24,929 nt of DNA from the IMG/VR virus record IMGVR_UViG_3300008108_000740, positions 1 through 24,929 of that record; one strand, 5' to 3'. Position 1 is the stretch's first letter; each line of letters starts with the position of its first letter. The notes under the pieces were generated by a model. It made no database searches, was not told the origin of the DNA, and saw only the letters and a program-made list of their open reading frames with translations. This stretch comes from a virus. Of this stretch, positions 8,779 to 16,196 are shown in pieces. The position numbers and the translations under genes were made by a program.

Positions 8779-8786
8779 TATTTATA
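8779..8786 (+). promoter_or_regulatory. TATTTATA motif at head of structured leader
   Basis: TATTTATA in CCATATTTATACTAG, 83 nt upstream of ATG 8870. The intervening leader holds an 8-bp hairpin, unlike the short A-rich leaders elsewhere. Candidate late promoter. Confidence 0.4.
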
Positions 8787-8817
8787 CTAGACCATTGGCC
8801 TGTAAAAGGAAGTAGGC

Positions 8818-8840
8818 ATATACACGGCATAAGTGTATGT
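8818..8840 (+). promoter_or_regulatory. Hairpin in 5' leader of fibre gene 8870
   Basis: Inverted repeat ATACAC/GTGTAT (8820-8825 with 8833-8838), extendable by one G-T and one A-T pair, with a 7-nt loop. No T-run follows, so it is not a standard terminator. A second small palindrome (AACC..GGTT) lies at 8845-8854. Confidence 0.4.
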
Positions 8841-8869
8841 ATCTAACCGTGGTTTAATTATATATCAAC

Positions 8870-10417
8870 ATGCCTAACTGGAAGAAAGTCTTAACTAGCG
8901 GTTCAGATGCCGCCTTAAACACATTAACTGTATCTAACGGTATAACAGGTTCTCTATTAGGAACTGCTTCATTTGCTTCAACAGCATCTTTTTCATCAAC
9001 AGCATCATTCATCAATGTAACAGGCTCAAATGTTTTTGTTCAAGGTGGTAATAGTTTTGGCGCAGGCGCTGTATTAGGAACAAATGATAATCAATCTTTA
9101 ATATTAGAAACGAGTGGTTCTGCTAGGTTAACTATAACAAACGCGGGTATAGCTCGTTTTTCACGTACAGGTAGTGGTAACTTAGTAGAATTATATGATA
9201 ATAACAATAATATAGTTACTCGTTTTCTTAATAATGGTCAAGCTGTTTATACTGAGGCTGTAACTATTCCTTATTTAATAGGAGGATTAGGAGGAACATT
9301 AAATATTTTCGGTAGCACATTTATAGGAGCGGATTTTGCCGTTACTCCAAATGCTCGTTTACATATAAGAGGGGCAGGCTCTGGGTCAGCTACCACAGCG
9401 TTACGTGTTCAAAATAGCGCTTTAACATCATCATTAGTAATCTTAGATAACAATTCAGGTTCATATAATGGGGGTTTTACATTTACTGGTAATACAATTA
9501 TCTCAGGTTCTGAAACTATTTCAGGTTCAATAACATTTACTAGAGCATCAACTCCATCAGCTGCAGGTGTAATTGGACGTGGAGCACTTGGGCTTGAAAT
9601 CAGAGGTGTAGATGGTGGTTCAGGTGGGCATTTATCGTTACTTAATGCTGGAGGTGACGGTGTATTAGTAGGTATTAGCAGTACTAGACATTTATCAACA
9701 TATGGTAGACTTGGTGTAGGTATCGGATTAGCAACACCATCATCCCGTTTACAAGTTAGAGGAGAGGGTACTACAAATGCTACCGAAACGCTACGTATAC
9801 AAAACAGTGCAGCAACCTCTTCATTAGTAATCTTAGATAACAATTCAGGTTCATATAATGGTAACTTTGATATAACTGGTAGTTTAACTACAACGGGAAA
9901 TGTTGGTATAGGTAGGAGCTCTGCTACTGCAAGTTTAGATGTAGCAGGCACAACTCGTCTCTCAGGCTCATTCAACACAGCAGCATCTGGCTCAATCTTA
10001 ACCGTAATAGGTTCAGGTTCAGCGCAACCAATATTTACAGTACAAGGTTCACAAGGTGAATTGTTCTCTGTAACAGATAGTTTATCAGGATCTTTATTTA
10101 GTGTTAATGACATATCAGGTCTTCCTATTATGGAAGTATTCTCAGATAACACCATTTTAATGGGTGATTATCAAGATCCAATGTTATTAACAACTAGAAA
10201 AATAACACAAACAAATTCAGGTTCGTTTGTTGTATATAGTATACCAACAGCATCGTACGATGGAGCATTTTTTGAATTCACAATAAAATCAGGTTCAAAT
10301 GCAAGAGTAGGAACTATAATGAGTACGTGGGCTGGATCTTCAATTGAATTTTCGGAAGTAGATACAATGGATATAGGTAATACAACAGCAGTAGGTTTAA
10401 CCCAAATCATATGTTAG
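8870..10417 (+). CDS. Modular tail fibre with MPNWKKVLTSGS N-terminus, C-terminally truncated
   Basis: A 515-residue fibre sharing the W-K-K-V-x-x-S-G-S start with gene 4116. It continues with the shaft module GITGSLLGTASF, which recurs in the fibre at 11997. Two copies of a unit RL-x-x-RG-x-G...LR-x-QNSA-x-TSSLVILDNNSGSYNG occur near residues 163-203 and 293-333, 130 codons apart. A TTTGNVGIG module and a region LFSVTD..SGSLFSVNDISGLPI..VFSDNTILMGDYQ lead to a beta-rich tip (FVVYSIPTASYDGAFFEFTIKSGSNARVG). The final GNTTAVGLTQIIC looks cut short: such tips usually continue for a few dozen residues, and here the frame is lost at about 10400 against a LamG-type sequence. Function inferred: host-binding fibre. 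Confidence 0.75.
   Translation: MPNWKKVLTSGSDAALNTLTVSNGITGSLLGTASFASTASFSSTASFINVTGSNVFVQGGNSFGAGAVLGTNDNQSLILETSGSARLTITNAGIARFSRTGSGNLVELYDNNNNIVTRFLNNGQAVYTEAVTIPYLIGGLGGTLNIFGSTFIGADFAVTPNARLHIRGAGSGSATTALRVQNSALTSSLVILDNNSGSYNGGFTFTGNTIISGSETISGSITFTRASTPSAAGVIGRGALGLEIRGVDGGSGGHLSLLNAGGDGVLVGISSTRHLSTYGRLGVGIGLATPSSRLQVRGEGTTNATETLRIQNSAATSSLVILDNNSGSYNGNFDITGSLTTTGNVGIGRSSATASLDVAGTTRLSGSFNTAASGSILTVIGSGSAQPIFTVQGSQGELFSVTDSLSGSLFSVNDISGLPIMEVFSDNTILMGDYQDPMLLTTRKITQTNSGSFVVYSIPTASYDGAFFEFTIKSGSNARVGTIMSTWAGSSIEFSEVDTMDIGNTTAVGLTQIIC
9431..9471 (+). repeat. 41-bp direct repeat, copy 1
   Basis: Identical to 9821-9861, 390 bp apart (130 codons). It encodes TSSLVILDNNSGSYNG in both halves of the duplicated fibre unit. 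In-frame spacing would allow loss of one unit by recombination. Confidence 0.9.
9821..9861 (+). repeat. 41-bp direct repeat, copy 2
   Basis: Exact copy of 9431-9471 within the second duplicated unit of the same fibre gene; flanking DNA has diverged although protein similarity persists, which suggests conversion or constraint on this stretch. Confidence 0.9.
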
Positions 10418-11072
10418 TGGTTCTACCGTTTGGAACGATATATCAAATTTTAACAATAATACAACCTTAGTACCTAATGGAGCATCAAATATTTCATTTA
10501 ATACAAGTAGTTTAGGCAGTATTTCATTCACAAATAATGCTTGGGGTAGAATAAATAATGTGAATGATATAAATGGGTTTACTCGAGGACCACATTGGGA
10601 TTTAAACTGGACTTTAGATTTTTGGGTTAACAGTCCATTAACAAGGATAGGCGCGGTACTTGGAGCCCGAACAGCAGTATCGGGACAACAAGGATTACAA
10701 ATATTTGTAACATCTGTTAATAACGGATGGACCTATTGCAAAGTAAATCGCGATGTTGATTTGTTTTCAACTTTAAATCAACCATCAATATTAAACTCAG
10801 TTAATCGTTGGATGCACTTCGCAGTTACGTCCGAAGATGCTGTTACATATAGAATATATGTTAATGGGGTACAAATACATGTTAATAGTATAAACTGGAG
10901 AGATAATGCACTTCGAGTAAATGTATCTTCAACAAACCCATACTTAATAAGTACAGACAATACCAATTGGCAAACTGGTGATTATAGTTGTTACAAACTA
11001 TATAATAGAACATTAACAGCTAATGAAGTTAGAAGAAACTTTGAAGCAACTAGAGGTAGATATGGATTATAA
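10401..11072 (+). pseudogene. LamG-like (concanavalin fold) fibre fragment, 5' truncated
   Basis: The frame is open from 10401 (after TAA 10398-10400) to 11072 and reads as a LamG-type domain: NPKSYP-like opening PKSYVSGSTVWNDISNF, a SISFTNNAWGRINN strand, LDFWVNSP, WMHFAVTSEDAVTYRIYVNGV, and the typical closing YKLYNRTLTANEVRRNFEATRGRYGL. No ATG or good start precedes the domain; a GTG at 10560 would omit its first third. The missing N-terminus (normally a GLVLYLDA-type strand) and the truncated fibre immediately upstream indicate that the end of one gene has been joined out of frame to the middle of another. LamG-like domains in phage appendages usually bind carbohydrate. It may be real recombination or an assembly join. 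Confidence 0.65.
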
Positions 11073-11325
11073 TAACAGACAATTTATGATATTTAGTGTA
11101 ACTGAGTTACCTAATATCAATTTTACTCAAGTAAATGAAACATCAATAGACACAGTAAGAAAATCAGTTGATGGAACAAAAACATTTGTTAAATGGGATG
11201 GAGAAGAAATACCATCATCCGTAGATACTTTAGAAACTAAAGAAGGTCCTTACACATACGAGGAAATGATAGAAATATTAGCTACAGAGGAATGGACTGA
11301 TCCTAATCTAATAATAGGAATATAA
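11062..11325 (+). CDS. Small acidic protein (87 aa) following LamG gene
   Basis: Function not recognised. The start is ATG 11062 (MDYNNRQFMIFSVTELP), overlapping the LamG stop by 11 nt; an ATG at 11023 in the same frame lies deeper inside the LamG gene and is less likely. The protein has a strand-rich first half, then TVRKSVDGTKTFVKWDGEEIP and a helix YTYEEMIEILATEEW. Its coupling to a fibre gene, and the presence of other tiny ORFs after fibres at 13578 and 16551, suggests a fibre-associated accessory (assembly factor or cap). Ends one base before the next ATG. Confidence 0.7.
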   Translation: MDYNNRQFMIFSVTELPNINFTQVNETSIDTVRKSVDGTKTFVKWDGEEIPSSVDTLETKEGPYTYEEMIEILATEEWTDPNLIIGI

Positions 11326-11326
11326 T

Positions 11327-11957
11327 ATGAGTACAGTAGGTAGTTGGCAAGGACCAGGCATAATTAAAGATAATAGTTTAGTGGTATATATAGACCCAAG
11401 TAGCCCAAATTGTTATTATTTACAATCAGGTTCTGTAGTGAATAATATGGGAGACCAAACTTATCGTTCATATACTGTATCATACTATACTGGTTCTTTA
11501 TCAAGTGCTTCATTTAATACTATTGATAAAACCTTTGACCATAGATTTAAATTAGAAGGAGGTGGAGGAAGTCGTGTCACTACTGATTTTACAATACAGC
11601 AAACTATATTTTACCCAACAGGTTCACCTAACACTATAGATTATTCATTTACTACACAAGTAGGTTCAGGTACCGGTATAGGTATGGGATTAGGTAATGC
11701 TGCTAGTTCTAGTTTTTTAGTTTTAGCTGGAGGTACTCGTTTTGTTTTAAGTAACATCCCAAGAAATCAATGGTTTAACTTAACCTATACTAAAGAGGGT
11801 AGCATATGATAATATGTTTTTAGGTTCAAGTGGTGGTTCATTAGCTCTTACAAATTACTATATACGAGCAGCAAATTTATTAGTGTATAATCGAGCCTTA
11901 ACTCCAACTGAAATAATGCAGAATAAGACAGTTCTGGGAGCAAGAGTTGGAATATAG
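11327..11957 (+). pseudogene. LamG-like fibre protein with internal lesion
   Basis: The first 160 codons (11327-11809) begin with a complete LamG opening (GPGIIKDNSLVVYIDPSSPNCYY) and run through IQQTIFYP and FVLSNIPRNQWFNLTYTKEGS before a premature TGA. Directly after it, another frame (GAT at 11808 to TAG 11955-11957) encodes the expected end of the same fold: DNMFLGSSGGSLALTNYYIRA, NLLVYNRALTPTEIMQNK and VLGARVGI. The normal intervening hairpin (x-x-YVNG-type strand) is missing, so sequence has been lost as well as the frame. Without the lesion this would be a LamG protein of about 200-250 residues. The preceding small gene ends one base upstream. Confidence 0.65.
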
Positions 11958-11959
11958 AA

Positions 11960-11967
11960 TATTTATA
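11960..11967 (+). promoter_or_regulatory. TATTTATA motif upstream of fibre gene 11997
   Basis: TATTTATA in GAATATTTATATATAACC, 29 nt before ATG 11997. Candidate late promoter. Confidence 0.5.
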
Positions 11968-11996
11968 TATAACCTGGAAAGTGAAAGGAACAAAAA

Positions 11997-13574
11997 ATGA
12001 ACGAATTTAAAGTAAGAAATGGTCTCATAGTAGACTCAGGAGTATCTGTTATAAGCGGATCTCTAATTGTATTAGGTGGTATAACAGGTAGCTTATCAGG
12101 ATCAAGCACTGGTGGTGGCGGTGGAAGCGGTAGCGCTTTTCCGTTCACAGGCTCAGCTCAAATAACTGGTAGTTTAGGAGTAACAGGAAGTTTAACTACA
12201 ACAGGAAATGTTGGTATTGGAACAGCTGCTACATCAACAGCATTCACAGTTGGTGGTAGAGCAACTATAACTCAACGGTTACGATTAGGAACAACAGGTG
12301 ATCCTAATAGTACATTAGAAGTTTGGGGTAATGGTGTATTCTTAACTGGTGGCGGAGCTACATGGGCTATCTTTGACCAAACAAACCAAAGATTAGGCAT
12401 AGGTAAAAGCTCAGCTAATTCCACCTTAGATGTTAGTGGTAGTGTTATCATATCAGGTTCACTAAATGTAACTGGAGGAATAACTGGAAGTTTACTAGGA
12501 ACAGCATCATACGCCACCCAAGCATTAAGTGCATCGTGGGCCCCATCAACGGGTGGAGGTCCAGCATTTCCATTCACAGGTTCAGCAGGCATCTCAGGAA
12601 GCTTAGCAGTTGATGGTCCTGTTTTAATAACAGGTAGTGGAGCAACATCAACTACAAACGCTTTAGTAGTAAATAATTCATCAAACCAATATAGTCTTAT
12701 AGCTAGAAATGATGGCATAATTTTAACTCGAGGATTAATTCTATCAACAACAGATCCAAATAATCCTCCATTTAGTCGTACCGGCTCTATAGTAGCAGGA
12801 AATTCTTTAACATCTGGCTCAGATTATTCTTTAGTACTTGGTGAGGGTGTGATCGCTCAAAATAGATCAATTGCTGTAGGTAGTTCATTAACCTCTACTT
12901 CCGGAAGTGATTATACTTTAAATATAGGTGAAACAAATATCATATCGTCTTCATATAGTACAGCTTTAGGTACTTTAAATACCGTTAGAGGTAACTATGG
13001 ATTAGCGATAGGAAGACAAAACCTTGTATCAAGTAGCATAGCAACTAACAGTTATAGTACAGCTATAGGATTACAAAACACAGCTTCTGGGTATATTTCA
13101 TTAGCGTTAGGTGAGTCAAATAAATCATTAGGTGCTAGAGCAGTTTCTATTGGTGCTGCTAATAATACTATAGGTAGTTTAGATGTAGCTATAGGTAGTT
13201 TTAATAATGTAAATGGTGGTAACACTATAGTAATAGGAAATAACCTAAGTTCATCTATTGCCTCACAAATAGTAATGGGTCAATATAATATTACTGATTC
13301 AAACGCTATATTTATCTTTGGGAATGGTATAAACGCTGGCTCAAGATCAAACTTAATAACAGCTACTCAAACTAGTGTTATTGTTTCTGGTTCATTAAAT
13401 ATAACGAGTGGTATTACGGGTTCGTTACTTGGTACTGCTTCATTCGCAACTCAAGCATTAACAGCTTCATTTGCTCCTAATTATGTTTTATCTTCTAGAA
13501 TAACATCAGGAACTTTAGCACCAAATAATGCTAGTGGTTCAGATGGTGATATTTATTTTCAATATACAACATAA
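11997..13574 (+). CDS. Tail fibre with YadA-head-like central domain
   Basis: A 525-residue fibre with N-terminus MNEFKVRNGLIVDSGVSVISGSL (a phage-fibre opening in which the shaft starts at once). A poly-Gly hinge (STGGGGGSGSAFPFTGSA) precedes shaft modules TTTGNVGIG and GITGSLLGTASYATQALSAS. From about residue 300 to 430 there are degenerate YadA-head repeats (YSTALGTLNTVRGNYGLAIG, YSTAIGLQNTASG, LDVAIGSFNNV). The MGQYN..FGNGINAGSRSNL segment matches the SHAEG fibre at 6178. A second GITGSLLGTASFATQALTASFAP module and DGDIYFQYTT end the protein. Unusually for this window it has a Shine-Dalgarno-like AAAGGAA about 8 nt before the start. It probably forms a trimeric receptor-binding fibre. Confidence 0.8.
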   Translation: MNEFKVRNGLIVDSGVSVISGSLIVLGGITGSLSGSSTGGGGGSGSAFPFTGSAQITGSLGVTGSLTTTGNVGIGTAATSTAFTVGGRATITQRLRLGTTGDPNSTLEVWGNGVFLTGGGATWAIFDQTNQRLGIGKSSANSTLDVSGSVIISGSLNVTGGITGSLLGTASYATQALSASWAPSTGGGPAFPFTGSAGISGSLAVDGPVLITGSGATSTTNALVVNNSSNQYSLIARNDGIILTRGLILSTTDPNNPPFSRTGSIVAGNSLTSGSDYSLVLGEGVIAQNRSIAVGSSLTSTSGSDYTLNIGETNIISSSYSTALGTLNTVRGNYGLAIGRQNLVSSSIATNSYSTAIGLQNTASGYISLALGESNKSLGARAVSIGAANNTIGSLDVAIGSFNNVNGGNTIVIGNNLSSSIASQIVMGQYNITDSNAIFIFGNGINAGSRSNLITATQTSVIVSGSLNITSGITGSLLGTASFATQALTASFAPNYVLSSRITSGTLAPNNASGSDGDIYFQYTT

Positions 13575-13577
13575 AAT

Positions 13578-13757
13578 ATGATTAAAATAGAAAAAAATAT
13601 AGAGGTAGAATCAAACAAAAAATATATAACCTCTGAAAATGGAGAATTTAATGATAATGATTTTGTTAAATGCAAACTTAAAACCGAATCATTAGATAAC
13701 ACAGTAATGTTTTTAGCATCACAAATAAAAAATATAAACAATGAAAGTAGCAATTGA
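13578..13757 (+). CDS. Tiny ORF (59 aa) between fibre genes
   Basis: Starts MIKIEKNIEVESNKKYIT 3 nt after the fibre stop and ends in TGA at 13757, overlapping the next gene by 17 nt. It is charged, with DNDFVKCKLKTESLDNTVMFLASQI, and no family is recognised. Note that its start does not match the M-I-[KR]-L-x-x-[LI]-L-x-E tag. Translational coupling on both sides and the A-rich leader support a real gene. Like 11062 and 16551 it is a small ORF directly 3' of a fibre gene. Confidence 0.6.
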   Translation: MIKIEKNIEVESNKKYITSENGEFNDNDFVKCKLKTESLDNTVMFLASQIKNINNESSN

Positions 13758-15882
13758 ACAAATATTTAATGGGTCGTTAGACCAAGTTGCAATAGGCGGT
13801 GCTTATGATGCAACAAAAATAAACAGAGGTAAGCATACAGGACAATTCAATCTTGGTCCAAATGCAATTGACAAATTTGTAGGGCCTGCCCCTGTTGGTG
13901 TGGCTAACTTCGGTCAATCATCATTAGCCATACCCTCTCATTTTGTTCATCCAGTCAAAATAACGGACGATTTATTTTGGATTTTTGGTGCGGATGTTGC
14001 TGCTGCTGCTGCTACCCGTAGGGTTCAGTTATGGACATTTGTGCCTTCAACAAATACGTATACGTTCGTAGGTGCAATTACTTGTACATTTCCGACTGCC
14101 ACTGCTCATACAGTAAGAGGCATTCGTGTTATTCTTGAAAACTACACAACAGGTACAGTAGGTGTAAGCGGAACTGCCGTTACTGGCACAAGTACAGCTT
14201 GGAATACAGACCGATTATCGGTAGGTTCACGCATAGGGTTTGGTTCTACGAATCCGAACAACATAACGCAATGGTTTCAGATTTCAGCAATTGGTTCTGA
14301 CACATCAATTACGTTGACAACTTCAGCAGGAACAGTAGCATCAGGGACGCCTTACGTCATTCAGGATTTAATGATTGTGCAAGCTACAACCAACGCAACT
14401 GCTACTAATGGTGGATTGTTTATTACAAAAGGGTTGCAATTTGCGGATTTTCAAAATCCGGCATCTACAATTCCTGCCGCTACGACTGTTGATAGGATAA
14501 AGGCGGTGTATTGGTTAAGGGATGCTGCACCAATAACTAATACTGCTATTGGTGGTTGTGCATTGGGTGATAGAGATACTTGGGGACAGCAATACGTTTA
14601 TTCAACAAATGGCGCAGCGACTTCGTTAATAATATATCGTTACAATATTAGAGCGGCTCTCACTCCAAGTGCGGGTGCATTTACCTTAACTGGAACAGAC
14701 ATAGTAATTACAGGTGCGCAAACTGTTACGGGTAACATTTCTCAGTTTAACAATGGTAGAGTGGCAACATTGCAACACGGAGCGGGTAGTGGCGTTACTT
14801 CTTTATACCTGCTTACCACCACTCGTATTATTCGTATTCCTCTTTCAAGCATAACCACAGGTAACACTTCCTTTGTTGCGGATACTATGAGCGAAGTCGT
14901 TCCGGGCGGTACTGAAACAAATGTTGCTATTAGCACATTTACTACATTAGATGTTGCTCAATCAATGGATAAACTTGTTATCGCCGGTGGTTCAAACACA
15001 GTATCATTGTACATCACCGATTATTACACAGGGGGCCAGCAAATAGATAGGAGAGCAAATATCCTATCAACACAAATGGTTTCGTCACTGCGTGACGTTG
15101 ATAGTCCAATCTATGTTCACTCTATTGTTGGTCAAGCGCCTTCTGTTTGGGTTGAAGATGGATGGTTATTTTGGATGTATGGTACGGCCATAACAACTAA
15201 TACAAATGCTTTAAGTGTATATCCACTTGCAGCAGATTTGGATTTTCAAGCTGATATAAACAACAGGATAATACTACCTAAAATAACATTAGGTGCTACA
15301 CCTGCTAAGATGTACAGAGTTACCACAACAAGCATGGGTAATATAGGCGACTTAACAATGGGAGTTTCACCTGACTTTTATAAACTACAAGTTCGCACAT
15401 CGGGTATAGATGATAATACAGGTATTTGGACTGACGTTTCGGATAACGGTGATTTGTCAGGATTGGGTACACCTTCAAACATTCAGTTTGCATTGCAGTT
15501 TAGAACTGCTGGTGTGATTATGTTGCCAGCAAGAGTGTTGAGTTTGGCTTTAATATATGAAACAGACGATGCTTTACCAAGTCAGTATCGTTGGAATTAT
15601 TCTGATTTTAACACTTCTAATGGTACATTTGCTTGGGTACAAGCTACCTTGTTTGGTACATCAATTGGAACACATACAATAAACATTTATCGTGCTGATA
15701 CAGATGCTTTAGTATTAACACAAGCAAGCACATCAACCACTAATGGAACATTTGAAAATTGGAACGGTTCATCTTGGGTATCTGGATTAGGTGCTGATAC
15801 TGTTGGTAGACGTAGAAGATTTGTACCATCAGGTTCATTGCCTGGATCTGTTGATTTATATGCTAAAATAACAATTGCATAA
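13741..15882 (+). CDS. Large beta-rich virion/adhesin protein of elevated GC
   Basis: A 713-residue protein without a family I can name. It is rich in Thr, Ala, Gly and Val with recurring strand pairs (LWTFVPSTNTYTFVGAI, VSLYITDYYTGGQQIDRR, VSSLRDVDSPIYVHSIVG), compatible with beta-propeller or beta-helix folding. A segment near residues 140-200 (GVSGTAVTGTSTAWNTDRL, VGSRIGFGSTNP, WFQISAIGSDTSITL) resembles small Ig-like or baseplate-decoration domains. The C-terminal 150 residues form another beta domain ending GSVDLYAKITIA. DNA from about 13.9 to 15.1 kb has GC near 43% in two 60-nt samples, against about 33% in a neighbouring sample, and uses GCG/CCG/CGG codons rare elsewhere, suggesting recent acquisition. 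Start ATG 13741 follows an A-rich leader; the stop overlaps the next start. Confidence 0.65.
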   Translation: MKVAIEQIFNGSLDQVAIGGAYDATKINRGKHTGQFNLGPNAIDKFVGPAPVGVANFGQSSLAIPSHFVHPVKITDDLFWIFGADVAAAAATRRVQLWTFVPSTNTYTFVGAITCTFPTATAHTVRGIRVILENYTTGTVGVSGTAVTGTSTAWNTDRLSVGSRIGFGSTNPNNITQWFQISAIGSDTSITLTTSAGTVASGTPYVIQDLMIVQATTNATATNGGLFITKGLQFADFQNPASTIPAATTVDRIKAVYWLRDAAPITNTAIGGCALGDRDTWGQQYVYSTNGAATSLIIYRYNIRAALTPSAGAFTLTGTDIVITGAQTVTGNISQFNNGRVATLQHGAGSGVTSLYLLTTTRIIRIPLSSITTGNTSFVADTMSEVVPGGTETNVAISTFTTLDVAQSMDKLVIAGGSNTVSLYITDYYTGGQQIDRRANILSTQMVSSLRDVDSPIYVHSIVGQAPSVWVEDGWLFWMYGTAITTNTNALSVYPLAADLDFQADINNRIILPKITLGATPAKMYRVTTTSMGNIGDLTMGVSPDFYKLQVRTSGIDDNTGIWTDVSDNGDLSGLGTPSNIQFALQFRTAGVIMLPARVLSLALIYETDDALPSQYRWNYSDFNTSNGTFAWVQATLFGTSIGTHTINIYRADTDALVLTQASTSTTNGTFENWNGSSWVSGLGADTVGRRRRFVPSGSLPGSVDLYAKITIA

Positions 15883-16184
15883 TGAGTTTTCAACTTACAT
15901 TTGGTGGCGGTGAAGCGGTGATCGTCAAAGATAAAGGTATAGTAAATACTGTACAGGGATTTGTTAGTGATGAAACTGTTGTTTCTAAAAACATAATGGC
16001 ACTACCTACCACTTTTATATTTCAACTTTATGATTATAAACAGGCTCCTCTGATTAGTATAGTTAATATTAAAGTTTGGATAAAAGTTAGTGGAATATGG
16101 AAAGAATCTATTATATGGATAAAAGTAAATGAAATCTGGAAACAATCTACTTCTTTTATTAAAGTAAGTGGAATATGGAAATAA
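15882..16184 (+). CDS. Small protein (100 aa) with three W-I-K-V-x-x-I-W-K repeats
   Basis: Starts in the TAATG overlap with the large preceding gene. The N-terminal half (LTFGGGEAVIVKDKGIVNTVQGF) is a beta-like segment. The C-terminal third is three 13-residue repeats: WIKVSGIWK (66-74), WIKVNEIWK (79-87) and FIKVSGIWK (92-100), after which the ORF stops at once. Such aromatic W..V..IWK repeats are found in phage tail-tip and fibre proteins; I cannot name the family more exactly. Because sequence downstream is a 5'-truncated fibre, this ORF may itself have lost its normal C-terminus. Confidence 0.65.
   Translation: MSFQLTFGGGEAVIVKDKGIVNTVQGFVSDETVVSKNIMALPTTFIFQLYDYKQAPLISIVNIKVWIKVSGIWKESIIWIKVNEIWKQSTSFIKVSGIWK
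16077..16181 (+). repeat. Three 39-nt repeats encoding [WF]IKVxxIWK
   Basis: Units at 16077, 16116 and 16155, period 39 nt (13 codons), in frame with the host ORF; third unit incomplete because the stop follows IWK. Confidence 0.8.
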
Positions 16185-16196
16185 GTAATAGAATAA

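Noticed and set aside
9409-10155. Long minus-strand ORF (248 codons) opposite the fibre gene
   Set aside because: It is antisense to clear fibre sequence, has repetitive Pro/Glu/Leu composition mirroring the fibre codons, and has no start context or partner genes on that strand.
10398-10420. Programmed frameshift joining fibre 8870 to the LamG ORF
   Set aside because: Both sides are cut mid-domain and there is no slippery sequence, so a deletion or chimeric join explains it better than a designed shift.
8870-11957. Diversity-generating retroelement targeting fibre or LamG genes
   Set aside because: No reverse transcriptase, no template/variable repeat pair with adenine-specific changes and no C-type-lectin ending were seen; the repeats found are exact or ordinary divergent duplications.
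12272-12718. Minus-strand ORF opposite fibre gene 11997, with others at 7620-8078 and 23443-23667
   Set aside because: All are shadows of strong + strand genes; their sequences track the sense-codon bias and no minus-strand promoter or operon is visible.
13578-13607. MIKIEKNIEV start of ORF 13578 as another capsid tag
   Set aside because: It lacks the L-x-x-[LI]-L-x-E pattern and the Glu at position 10; only the first residues match by chance. The same holds for MIKSTPEIEA at 16551.
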